A stretch of 7,588 nt of DNA. Source: Saprospiraceae bacterium. Its GTDB lineage: Bacteria; Bacteroidota; Bacteroidia; Chitinophagales; Saprospiraceae. Location of the stretch: the NCBI GenBank assembly GCA_027009605.1, contig JALVCY010000600.1:1-7588 (forward strand), in the 5' to 3' direction. The notes under the pieces were generated by a model. That model saw nothing but the letters and a program-made list of their open reading frames with translations. It was not told the DNA's origin and did not search any database. The position numbers and the translations under genes were made by a program. Of the stretch, positions 1 through 5,805 are shown in pieces (position 1 is the first letter of the stretch; each line of letters starts with the position of its first letter).

Positions 1-673
1 AAGCATTATACCTAAACTGCTCGATAAGTACCACAGTATCAGTGTGTTATACGAAGGTCAGAATCGAGAAGCGCAAAGAACCAAAGGTTCGGCAAAGCGA
101 GTTGGTTTGTCTATTTTAATTATGATTTACTTGGTGATAGCCTTTACATTCCGGTCTTACAGTCAGCCGCTTTTGTTGTTATTGTTGATTCCGTTTAGCA
201 TGATTGGTGTGATTTGGGGGCATTACATTCATGGTTTCAAAGTCAATATTTTGTCTTGGTTGGGCATCATTGCTTTAATAGGAATTCAGGTCAACGATGG
301 CTTGGTGCTCATCGAAAAATTCAACGGGAATCTCAAAAACGGGATGAAATATGACGATGCTTTATATAAAGCCGGCATGTCTCGATTCCGGGCGATATTT
401 TTGACTACGATTACGACTTTTGCGGGGCTGTTTCCATTGTTGATGGAGAAGAGCCGGCAGGCACAATTTCTTAAACCCATGGCGGCCTCTATCTCTTATG
501 GGATTATTGTTTCGACGGTTTTGACCTTGGTGTTGTTGCCGGTCTTATTGAGTTTGGTGAATTATGTCAAGGTATTTTTTAAATGGCTTTGGACAGGTAG
601 AGACGTTACCCGGGAAGAAGTCGAAAGAGCCGTTGTTGAACTAAAACATGAAAGCGATGAACATCTTACCTAA
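1..673 (+). CDS. RND efflux transporter permease subunit, C-terminal part (5' end outside window)
   Basis: This is the last 223 residues of an inner-membrane RND pump, which uses the proton gradient to drive export through an adaptor and a TolC-like duct. The reading frame is open from base 2 and the start lies upstream of the window. Hydrophobic helices are visible at about residues 35-52, 55-76, 82-105, 130-148 and 162-186 of the visible part, matching the C-terminal helix bundle of AcrB/MdtB-type pumps. The segment GIQVNDGLVLIE (residues 94-105) corresponds to the conserved 'VNDSIVLV' helix of the hydrophobe/amphiphile-type (HAE) branch, and 'RFRAIFLTTITTFAGLFPLL' (128-147) to the family's 'R.RPILLTTLTTILGLLPL' segment. 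The stop overlaps the following TolC-like frame by 26 bases, so the two are probably one operon. Substrate cannot be told from this part. Family assignment is secure. Confidence 0.95.
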   Translation, partial: SIIPKLLDKYHSISVLYEGQNREAQRTKGSAKRVGLSILIMIYLVIAFTFRSYSQPLLLLLLIPFSMIGVIWGHYIHGFKVNILSWLGIIALIGIQVNDGLVLIEKFNGNLKNGMKYDDALYKAGMSRFRAIFLTTITTFAGLFPLLMEKSRQAQFLKPMAASISYGIIVSTVLTLVLLPVLLSLVNYVKVFFKWLWTGRDVTREEVERAVVELKHESDEHLT

Positions 674-2030
674 ACTAATAATTTTTAATTTTAAATCAAA
701 ATTATTCCTTTTTTTCCGGAAGGGGCATGCTCGAAAAAGGTCGATGCTATTTGTTTTTTTGCTTTTATCCGGAATGATTTTTGGTCAGGAGATTCTAACT
801 GTGGAAGAGGCCGTTACGCTTGCGCTAAAAAATAATTTTGACGTGGAGCTTGCGCAAAAAAACATACAAAAAGCGAAGCTAAATACCGATAAGCGCAATA
901 CCGGATTATTGCCCACCGTAACGGCGAACGCCGGAGCCAATTACTCCATCGGGACTTTTTGGGGGAAGTCTGTCAATGCATCAGATTACAAGAAGATAAA
1001 AGGTGCCGGTACGCAAAATTACAATGCTTCTATCGGTGCAAATTATCTGCTCTACGACGGTAATTTCAGAAAATACAATTGGGATAAATTAAAATTATTT
1101 TATCACCTTTCGGAAATTGAAGCCCAAGCCTTGTACGAGCGCACGGCTCTAAACGTACATAATACGTATTACCAAATCGCCAAGCTAAAAGAAATTCTAG
1201 CCCTGTTGCAAAGTACCATGGAAGTCTCCAAGCATCGCTTGGAGCGCGCTCAAGTGGGGGTAGAATTTGGCAAGCAATCCAAACTAGCCGTCCTAAACGC
1301 CCAAGTAGATGTCAATAATGACAGCCTAAATATTCAAAATACAAAGCTGCAAATCACCAATGCCAAAAGAAATCTAAACGCCCTTCTCCATAGAGATTTA
1401 TCCACAGATTTTGATGTCATTACGGAAGTGGCTTATCTAGCGGATTTGACGGAAGATCAACTCATCCAAGATGCCATCGAACGCAATACCCAAATCAAAG
1501 CCATCAACCAAAACATCAATTTAAGTGACTTGGATATTAAAATGGCTCAAGCCGGATATAAGCCAACTGTCAGATTATCAGCCAATTATGGCGGCACTTT
1601 TGCCGATCAGCCGGCCGGATTCTTTGACAAACAAATTACCTTGGGATTGGGAGCCGGTGTCCAAGTCAGTTGGAATATATTTGACGCAAGTCGAAAAATC
1701 AAAGAGCAAAATGCCATCATAGCCAAAGAAACCAATCTCTTGCAAAAGCAGAAAATAGAATACGAATTGGAGTCCCAAGTCCGTACCGATTGGGCCAATT
1801 ATCAAAATGCCTTATCCACTTTAAAATTTCAACAAGTCAATATCCAAACGGCCCAATCCAATTTTGACCGCACCAAAGAACGTTTTGCCGCCGGCCAGAT
1901 TTCGTCCGTAGAATTTCGCCAAGCTCAGTTGGGTTTGCTAAGAGCCCAGTCCGTCTATCAACAAGCGAAATTTGATGCGAAAGTGGCGGAATTGCGATTG
2001 TTACTGGTTAGTGGGCGCTTGGTGGAGTAG
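648..2030 (+). CDS. TolC-family outer-membrane efflux protein
   Basis: This is the outer-membrane channel of a tripartite efflux system, presumably partner of the RND pump encoded just upstream. The 460-residue frame has the two-fold OEP architecture: repeat one about residues 49-250 and repeat two about 265-455, each with long Gln/Ala/Asn-rich coiled-coil helices (for example 'KLAVLNAQVDVNNDSLNIQ', 212-230) and predicted beta strands ('ANYLLYDGNF', 131-140; 'VQVSWNIFDASRK', 338-350) that would form the barrel. A secretion signal is present: 'MLFVFLLLSGMIFGQ' (33-47). The start is uncertain. The longest frame, given here, begins inside the pump gene and leaves an unusually long stretch of 32 residues before the hydrophobic core. 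An ATG at 744, preceded by AAAAAGG four bases upstream, would give a normal-length signal peptide and a 428-residue precursor, and the AT-rich 671-720 would then be intergenic. Length after processing is usual for the family. Confidence 0.93.
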   Translation: MKAMNILPKLIIFNFKSKLFLFFRKGHARKRSMLFVFLLLSGMIFGQEILTVEEAVTLALKNNFDVELAQKNIQKAKLNTDKRNTGLLPTVTANAGANYSIGTFWGKSVNASDYKKIKGAGTQNYNASIGANYLLYDGNFRKYNWDKLKLFYHLSEIEAQALYERTALNVHNTYYQIAKLKEILALLQSTMEVSKHRLERAQVGVEFGKQSKLAVLNAQVDVNNDSLNIQNTKLQITNAKRNLNALLHRDLSTDFDVITEVAYLADLTEDQLIQDAIERNTQIKAINQNINLSDLDIKMAQAGYKPTVRLSANYGGTFADQPAGFFDKQITLGLGAGVQVSWNIFDASRKIKEQNAIIAKETNLLQKQKIEYELESQVRTDWANYQNALSTLKFQQVNIQTAQSNFDRTKERFAAGQISSVEFRQAQLGLLRAQSVYQQAKFDAKVAELRLLLVSGRLVE

Positions 2031-2063
2031 GGGGGCTTTTTCTTGTAACTGCCTAGGGGGCTT
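2028..2063 (+). repeat. Short direct repeat after the TolC-like gene
   Basis: TAGGGGG(G)CTT occurs twice, at 2028-2038 (including the TAG stop codon) and at 2054-2063, about 26 bases apart. No convincing rho-independent terminator (stem plus T run) was found in this 87-base gap; a GGGCCC palindrome lies at 2071-2076. The repeat may be chance or a small duplication at the gene end. Confidence 0.3.
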
Positions 2064-2128
2064 CTGTTTTGGGCCCAAATAGTGAATACCTAAACAGTTA
2101 CGCTTTCTTTAGTTTATTTGCAAAAATT

Positions 2129-2135
2129 AGAGGAG
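2129..2135 (+). promoter_or_regulatory. Shine-Dalgarno sequence fixing the start at 2142
   Basis: AGAGGAG lies six bases before the ATG at 2142. It is the best ribosome-binding site in the window, where most genes lack one, and it decides in favour of this ATG over the in-frame TTG at 2118. Confidence 0.65.
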
Positions 2136-2141
2136 TCAAGT

Positions 2142-2705
2142 ATGAAAATTAAAAAATCAATAAGAAGATTCGGAATCCTAATGATAGGAATTGTTTTGTT
2201 AAGGGGATACCTATACAGAACAATTATTCAATATCATAAAGTCGGAGAGCGAAAAACCATAGAATTAACCAATAAAGATTTGATTAAAGAAGTTGAGAAT
2301 AGAATTAAAAATAAAAAGTTAAATTTAGAAGAAATAGCAGCAGCTTCACAAGAGATAACCAAGGAACACCTGAGATTCACTTTCCAAAATACATCTCAGA
2401 ATCCAAATATCATCTATAATACCGGGAAAGCCAATTGCATGGGCTACTCGAGTCTTTGTAATTCCATTGCGAATTATATAATCACCAAGCAGCAAGAAAA
2501 GAGTAAATACGTTGCCAAGAATATATATGGAAAACTAGAACTGTTTGGAGTTGATTTGAATGGGCTTTTTAAAAGCAAGTTTTATGAGACGCACGACTAC
2601 AATCAATTTCTTGACCTTGAAACAAAGCGGTGTATTCTGACAGACCCTAGCGTAGGTGACTATCTAAAAATTGATAGGGTTTCATCTTCCGGCTGCTCTC
2701 AGTAA
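2142..2705 (+). CDS. Membrane-anchored transglutaminase-like protein (putative)
   Basis: This is a 187-residue protein with a basic N-terminus and one hydrophobic helix (about residues 10-28: 'FGILMIGIVLLRGYLYRTI'), suggesting an inner-membrane anchor with the rest in the periplasm. A helical charged linker (about 36-75) follows. The distal half carries residues in the order expected for a transglutaminase-like or papain-like Cys-His-Asp triad: Cys99 in 'GKANCMGYSSLCNSI', His151 in 'ETHDYNQF', and Asp168 in 'LTDPSVGDYLKIDRV'. The Cys at the head of a helix and the late 'DP' motif are typical of that superfamily, but the domain is short and the match is by eye. The activity, if any (protease, amidase or cross-linking), is unknown. 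ATG 2142 is chosen because of the strong upstream ribosome-binding site. The gene is more AT-rich than the efflux genes before it and ends in an odd Ser/Cys-rich tail ('SSSGCSQ'). Confidence 0.7.
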   Translation: MKIKKSIRRFGILMIGIVLLRGYLYRTIIQYHKVGERKTIELTNKDLIKEVENRIKNKKLNLEEIAAASQEITKEHLRFTFQNTSQNPNIIYNTGKANCMGYSSLCNSIANYIITKQQEKSKYVAKNIYGKLELFGVDLNGLFKSKFYETHDYNQFLDLETKRCILTDPSVGDYLKIDRVSSSGCSQ

Positions 2706-2751
2706 GCGATAGCTTTGGAGAATGACTGACGTGTGGATTGGCGGAATAGTA

Positions 2752-2779
2752 CCTTTAACCTTTAACCCTTAACCTTTAC
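2752..2779 (+). repeat. Four-copy heptanucleotide tandem repeat next to the start of the MmcQ/YjbR gene
   Basis: Four consecutive 7-base units read CCTTTAA, CCTTTAA, CCCTTAA and CCTTTAC, ending two bases before the ATG at 2782. They occupy the place where a ribosome-binding site would be, and no AGG-rich site is present. The first unit also creates TACCTTTA, one base off the Bacteroidetes -7 promoter element TAnnTTTG. A change in copy number would shift any upstream signal by 7 bases. Confidence 0.8.
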
Positions 2780-2781
2780 TC

Positions 2782-3135
2782 ATGAATATAGAAGAATTAC
2801 GAAACTACTGCCTATCCAAAAAAGGCGTTACGGAAGGTTTCCCTTTCGGAGAAGATACCTTAGTTTTTAAGGTGATGGAAAAGATGTTCTGTCTGACCGG
2901 AATCCAAAACGAAACCTGCTCCGCCAACCTGAAATGCAATCCCGATTACGCCCTAGAATTGCGGGAAGAATATGGGGACCTGATTCGCCCGGGTTTCCAC
3001 ATGAATAAAAAACACTGGAATACCGTCGAGTTGGAAGAACTGGATTCCGCTTTCGCCAAAAGCTTGATTGATCACTCTTATGACTTGGTGGTTCGGGGAT
3101 TGCCTAAGCGGGTAAGGTTGTTGTTGGGGGACTAA
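2782..3135 (+). CDS. MmcQ/YjbR family protein
   Basis: This is a complete 117-residue cytoplasmic protein of the MmcQ/YjbR (DUF419) family, small alpha/beta proteins with a fold often described as DNA-binding, whose cellular role is not settled. Recognisable family blocks run the full length: 'MNIEELRNYCLSKKGVTEGF' (1-20), 'FPFGEDTLVFKV' (20-31), 'ANLKCNPDYALELREEY' (48-64), the hallmark 'GFHMNKKHWNTV' (71-82) and 'LIDHSYDLVVRGLPKRVR' (95-112). Length is normal and no residue is obviously missing. The ATG at 2782 matches the usual family start. It lacks a visible ribosome-binding site and follows directly on a 7-base tandem repeat. The gene is codirectional with the preceding transglutaminase-like gene but separated by 76 bases, and no functional link is evident. 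Confidence 0.93.
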   Translation: MNIEELRNYCLSKKGVTEGFPFGEDTLVFKVMEKMFCLTGIQNETCSANLKCNPDYALELREEYGDLIRPGFHMNKKHWNTVELEELDSAFAKSLIDHSYDLVVRGLPKRVRLLLGD

Positions 3136-3527
3136 ACTGCATAAAATTAGGCAATGACCCAAAACGGCCATCTTAGTGAGCCAAATCAAATTTTGCCCTA
3201 TCATTTTAGTAATAAAAACAGTATCGGAAGAATTATTTATTAAGCGCATGTGCATATTATATTCTTTTCCACTTATTAGCTTTTCCCTTATCTTCAAATA
3301 AAGAATATCATTTGCATAATACCGACATTCCCCATAGTTTGCACAAAGCTGAACATTTATTAAAAGCTTGATAATCAACAAGTTATTCTGTTTGTTTCGC
3401 AAAAATTGTAAAGTCTTTTTTTTCTTAACCCTTAGAAAATTTCCCTTAGAAGGGCAACTTTATGGATTTTACAATTTTTGCTAACCAATTGCTCTAATTT
3501 TCCGGACAATTGAGATGGCTTCTTATT
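3136..3527 (-). pseudogene. Possible downstream remnants of the frameshifted lipoprotein gene
   Basis: After the lipoprotein-like frame stops at 3523, protein-like reading continues on the minus strand in other frames. One segment, 3432-3527, can be entered by losing one base in a run of six A's. It reads 'KKPSQLSGKLEQLVSKNC' and on to a stop. Another, open from 3459 down past 3136, contains 'NVQLCANYGECRYYAN', 'DILYLKIREKLISGKEY' and 'RLINNSSDTVFITKMIG'. It lacks an ATG near its beginning and runs on into the antisense of the MmcQ/YjbR gene, so its natural end is missing. I read these as pieces of one decayed gene, but AT-rich DNA can give such frames by chance, and no family was recognised. 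A 17-bp inverted repeat (3399-3481) falls inside this stretch. Confidence 0.3.
3399..3481. repeat. 17-bp imperfect inverted repeat enclosing a 49-base loop
   Basis: Left arm 3399-3415 (GCAAAAATTGTAAAGTC) is the reverse complement of right arm 3465-3481 (GATTTTACAATTTTTGC) with one mismatch. The 49-base loop contains a run of eight T's (3416-3423) and a 9-base direct repeat CCCTTAGAA at 3429-3437 and 3443-3451. No target-site duplication is visible at the outer ends. It could be a stem-loop, the relic of a small palindromic element, or part of the decayed gene in this area. Confidence 0.7.
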
Positions 3528-3733
3528 TTTTAGCGTGTTTTCCTAAATTTAAATGTTTTTCTACTCCATAAAGTGTGGGAAATGTCGGATAATAATCTAT
3601 CGTGTCATGAATGCCAACTTCCATTCTAATTGTATCCTGCTTTTCGATTAAAATCTATAGTAGTATTCGGGGTGATGTCTGATCGACAAGCAAAAATTAG
3701 CATCACTAAGGAAAATATACTAAATCTAACCAT
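3523..3733 (-). pseudogene. Small lipoprotein gene, apparently frameshifted
   Basis: Reading leftward from an ATG at 3731-3733, the protein begins 'MVRFSIFSLVMLIFACRSD', a textbook lipoprotein signal: short basic N-region, hydrophobic core and a lipobox 'IFAC' with Cys16. This frame stops at 3626 after 35 residues. A second frame, one base away, is open across the same place and reads 'ILIEKQDTIRMEVGIHD', then 'TIDYYPTFPTLYGVEKHL', to a stop at 3523. Removing one base near 3655 would join both into about 68 residues. The start lies 22 bases after the E1 spacer element on the minus strand, the same arrangement as the ABC membrane gene after E2. Seen: signal peptide and the adjacent open frame. 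Inferred: a single-base frameshift. Alternatively only a 35-residue lipopeptide is made (3626-3733), or the base change is a sequencing error. Function unknown. Confidence 0.45.
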
Positions 3734-3755
3734 TTTGGTACTTCTTTTTGCTTTG

Positions 3756-3882
3756 GGCAACGGTTTAAATATGGTGCGTTTGGCATTTAAATGCTCCAAA
3801 TTTTCAATTTACTACAATGTTTATTAATTGCTATCATCTTCATATTTAGCACTATCTGCCAAATGCACTATGTTTTTTGTTA
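3756..3882 (-). repeat. Spacer element E1: imperfect palindrome with attC-like layout
   Basis: On the plus strand the element starts GGCAACGGT (3756-3764) and ends TTGTTA (3877-3882), exactly the end motifs of E2. Inside, ATGGTGCGTTTGGCA (3771-3785) pairs with TGCCAAATGCACTAT (3857-3871), 13 of 15 positions, around a 71-base loop. The outer AAC (3759-3761) and GTT (3879-3881) could also pair. Length (127 bp), variable interior and conserved AAC/GTT ends recall integron attC sites, but the full R-box consensus is not met. The right arm also encodes the last residues of the ABC ATPase. It may act as a recombination site, a terminator hairpin or a dispersed palindromic repeat. Confidence 0.6.
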
Positions 3883-4544
3883 GTAGCCGTAATTCTTGTA
3901 TATCCAAGTTTTTCAATCTCGTCTATGTCCTGTATTAAAATTGTTGTACCATTATTAATTACATAAATTTCATTGCAAATATTAATTATGTGTTCAAACA
4001 TATGGTCGGTAATTATAATTCCTTTTCTTTCTTTTTCGCTAATAATAATTTCCTTAATTGTATCAATATGTTTTGGCATTACTTGTGAAAATGGTTCATC
4101 CAACATGCAAAACTTTGTGTCAGAAACAAGAATTGCATATGTTTCGATTATTCTTTGCTCTCCACCTGATAATAATTTAATCTTTGTTTTGTAATATTTT
4201 TCAAATTCAGGGAAATGAATTAAGAAACGGTTAAAATCAATTCTATAATCTTTAAATATTCGCTCAATAGTTAAAGATTTTGGAATAAAACTAAATTGTG
4301 GCAAATAAGTTAGCGTTTCTTTTGAGAAGTGTTTTTTTGGATTGTACTTTTTATTTAGTCTAACATGTTTTTCAGCAGGAATTAGTTTTCCATAAATGAT
4401 ATTCATTAAACAAGATTTTCCACTTCCATTTCGACCAAGTAATCCTGTGATTTTACCTGTTTCAATTTTTACGTACACATCTTGCAGAATTCTTTTATTA
4501 CCAAATTCTAAAATAACGCTATCAATTTCAAGTGTATTTTTCAT
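3852..4544 (-). CDS. ABC transporter ATP-binding protein
   Basis: This is a complete 230-residue single ABC ATPase, which would bind and hydrolyse ATP on the cytoplasmic face to power a membrane partner. All nucleotide-binding motifs are in order: Walker A 'GRNGSGKS' (37-44), Q-loop Gln83 in 'YLPQ', signature 'LSGGE' (125-129), Walker B 'FCMLDE' (145-150) with catalytic Glu150, and switch His181 in 'ITDH'. The D-loop region 'PFSQVMP' is less usual. The ATG overlaps the stop of the upstream membrane-protein gene as ATGA (4541-4544), indicating translational coupling and a two-gene transporter. The last nine or ten residues ('NKKHSAFGR') and the stop are encoded by one arm of spacer element E1, so the natural C-terminus may have been replaced. 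Substrate is unknown. ATPase assignment is certain; import versus export is not. Confidence 0.94.
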   Translation of the reverse strand: MKNTLEIDSVILEFGNKRILQDVYVKIETGKITGLLGRNGSGKSCLMNIIYGKLIPAEKHVRLNKKYNPKKHFSKETLTYLPQFSFIPKSLTIERIFKDYRIDFNRFLIHFPEFEKYYKTKIKLLSGGEQRIIETYAILVSDTKFCMLDEPFSQVMPKHIDTIKEIIISEKERKGIIITDHMFEHIINICNEIYVINNGTTILIQDIDEIEKLGYTRITATNKKHSAFGR

Positions 4545-4840
4545 TTGATATGTAGCATTATGGTTAATGAAATTACAAATAATGATAAATCAATTAATAA
4601 TGTTGAAATCCATAAAAACAGTTTTGAAAGTCCCAAACTTTGGTAATAATAAAACTCGTTCTTTTTGTATGAATTTATGTAATAAACGATTATTCCCAGT
4701 GTAATAAGTTTAAGCCAAATAAGAACAGTAATTATATTAATACCGTACATATAAATCAATTGCATGCAACTAATAGTTATGATATTGCTTGCTATCAAAT
4801 ATGATTTATAAAAAGTTCCTATTAATCTTAATGTTCTCAT
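4541..4840 (-). CDS. Small three-helix membrane protein coupled to the ABC ATPase
   Basis: This is a 99-residue integral membrane protein with hydrophobic segments at about residues 14-30, 33-56 and 73-96. Between helices two and three lies a short polar/aromatic stretch 'KKNEFYYYQSLGLSK' (59-73). Its position and 'LGLS' character suggest a cytoplasmic coupling segment that touches the ATPase, as in ABC-2-type permeases; that is inference. The gene overlaps the ATPase start by four bases (ATGA), so the two are expressed together. Three helices are far fewer than in a usual ABC permease (five or six), so it would need to oligomerise or work with a permease encoded elsewhere. The start ATG at 4838-4840 lies ten bases from the E2 element with only a weak purine-rich AAGAAAAA before it. 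No named family was recognised. Confidence 0.8.
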   Translation of the reverse strand: MRTLRLIGTFYKSYLIASNIITISCMQLIYMYGINIITVLIWLKLITLGIIVYYINSYKKNEFYYYQSLGLSKLFLWISTLLIDLSLFVISLTIMLHIK

Positions 4841-4850
4841 TTTTTCTTAT

Positions 4851-4912
4851 GGCAACGGTGAGTGTAGCCAGCGGACGCAGCGACAGCAAGTCTGATGTGC
4901 TACACATTGTTA
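4851..4912 (-). repeat. Spacer element E2: imperfect palindrome with attC-like layout
   Basis: On the plus strand it starts GGCAACGGT (4851-4859) and ends TTGTTA (4907-4912), identical to the ends of E1. Inside, GTGTAGC (4862-4868) pairs perfectly with GCTACAC (4899-4905), and outer AAC (4854-4856) and GTT (4909-4911) can pair too. The interior 4869-4898 is GC-rich and unlike E1. It sits between the stop of the DUF4339-type gene (4933) and the start of the ABC membrane gene (4840), in the same orientation as E1. Only the ends and the fold are shared, which argues against simple duplication. Confidence 0.6.
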
Positions 4913-4932
4913 TCTTTTCGTATTAAATTAAA

Positions 4933-5607
4933 TTACTTTTTCCCAATATATGATTTTTCGTAAACTTTAAAAGTTCGCCCTAAGACTCCAAAATATATCC
5001 TACGAGTTGGATGTAAATTTATAATGTCGACAGCAAATATAGATGCCAAATACATATTGTCTCTATCAATTAACTGTAAACTAAGCCCTTCTTCTTTAAG
5101 GCTTTTTTTCAATTCTTGGCCATCAGGGTTAAACATATAAAACACAAAAAGAATAGAAACGATTGATAATATTCGAGTAATATTTTTAACATATCTATAC
5201 CTATCTAGTTCGCCCTTTAAATATCGTTTGATTCTTTCTAAATCATCTTGTCCTAAAATTGACATAAAATATGTAAATCCTGCCAGAAACAATACAATAG
5301 CTATCAATCCTAACCACCACTTTGCAACGAATAATACTATCACAAGAATTATTACCAAGCTTGTTATGTGTTTTTCAGTAATAATAGAATGAAACTCATC
5401 AATTTTTTTCATATTTAGTTCCACCTTAACAAAATCATCTCTTATAGACTCTTTACTACTTATTTCTTCCAGCTCTTTTGCTTTATGAGCCACAACCCAG
5501 TCCCCATCATCTATTTTTACCCACGAATTAATATTTATTTCCTTTAATAATTCGTCTTTAGAAACAGGTCCTATCGTTTCTCCATTTTTTAAATAATAAC
5601 ATTTCAT
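4933..5607 (-). CDS. GYF_2 (DUF4339) domain membrane protein
   Basis: This is a 224-residue protein opening with a GYF_2/DUF4339-type domain (residues 1-49). It has the pattern 'MKCYYLKNGETIGPVSKDEL', then 'SWVKIDDGDWVVAHKAKEL' (28-46), matching the usual 'YY...G..GP.....L......W..G...W..A' layout of a small putative peptide-binding module. A charged linker (50-80) follows, then a hydrophobic block at 82-117 that can hold two helices, a charged amphipathic stretch (120-141), another helix at 143-159, and a C-terminal soluble segment of about 65 residues of unknown family. The ATG at 5605-5607 is preferred because the GYF_2 domain begins there. A longer frame exists only through a TTG at 5661. 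On the minus strand TATCTTTC at 5621-5628 is one base off the Bacteroidetes -7 element, but no proper -33 element was found. E2 follows 20 bases after the stop. Exact function unknown. Confidence 0.85.
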   Translation of the reverse strand: MKCYYLKNGETIGPVSKDELLKEININSWVKIDDGDWVVAHKAKELEEISSKESIRDDFVKVELNMKKIDEFHSIITEKHITSLVIILVIVLFVAKWWLGLIAIVLFLAGFTYFMSILGQDDLERIKRYLKGELDRYRYVKNITRILSIVSILFVFYMFNPDGQELKKSLKEEGLSLQLIDRDNMYLASIFAVDIINLHPTRRIYFGVLGRTFKVYEKSYIGKK

Positions 5608-5779
5608 CTTTTTGTTTTTTTTGAAAGATAACTTGTTTATCTTCACACCTTTTTGATACAAAACTTCCGCAATTCAACATTTTCCGGCGAAGGAGTATAT
5701 TTTTGCGCAAGCATACATAAGGTGTTCAAAATCAATGGGGTAGCAGTCCTGCATCCCCTAAACAGGGCACAAGTTAAAG

Positions 5780-5805
5780 AAAATATTGAAAAAAAACAAT
5801 ATTTT
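5780..5805. repeat. Perfect 9-bp AT-rich stem with A8 loop
   Basis: AAAATATTG (5780-5788) and CAATATTTT (5797-5805) are perfect reverse complements separated by eight A's (T8 on the minus strand). Its AT-rich stem makes it a weak intrinsic terminator at best. It lies about 170 bases upstream of the DUF4339-type gene and is not obviously part of any gene. Confidence 0.6.

Noticed and set aside
2113..2120. TTTATTTG as a Bacteroidetes -7 promoter element for the transglutaminase-like gene
   Set aside because: One base off TAnnTTTG and no TTG-type -33 element at the right distance, so the evidence is too weak.
2953..3135. Continuation of the minus-strand frame from 3402 through the MmcQ/YjbR gene
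   Set aside because: This part is antisense to a well-conserved coding gene; only the portion outside that gene was considered as a possible remnant.
3496..3511. AATTTTCCGGACAATT near-palindrome as an operator
   Set aside because: Two mismatches, no promoter elements beside it, and it lies in the decayed-gene region.
3630..3827. Plus-strand 65-codon frame beginning near 3630
   Set aside because: It is antisense to the lipoprotein-like signal sequence and runs into the E1 palindrome; no domain or ribosome-binding site.
4154..4179. CRISPR, tRNA, rRNA or insertion-sequence signatures searched across the window
   Set aside because: No spaced direct repeats, cloverleaf, rRNA-like or transposase-like sequence was seen; this stretch is simply the ABC signature-motif region of the ATPase gene.
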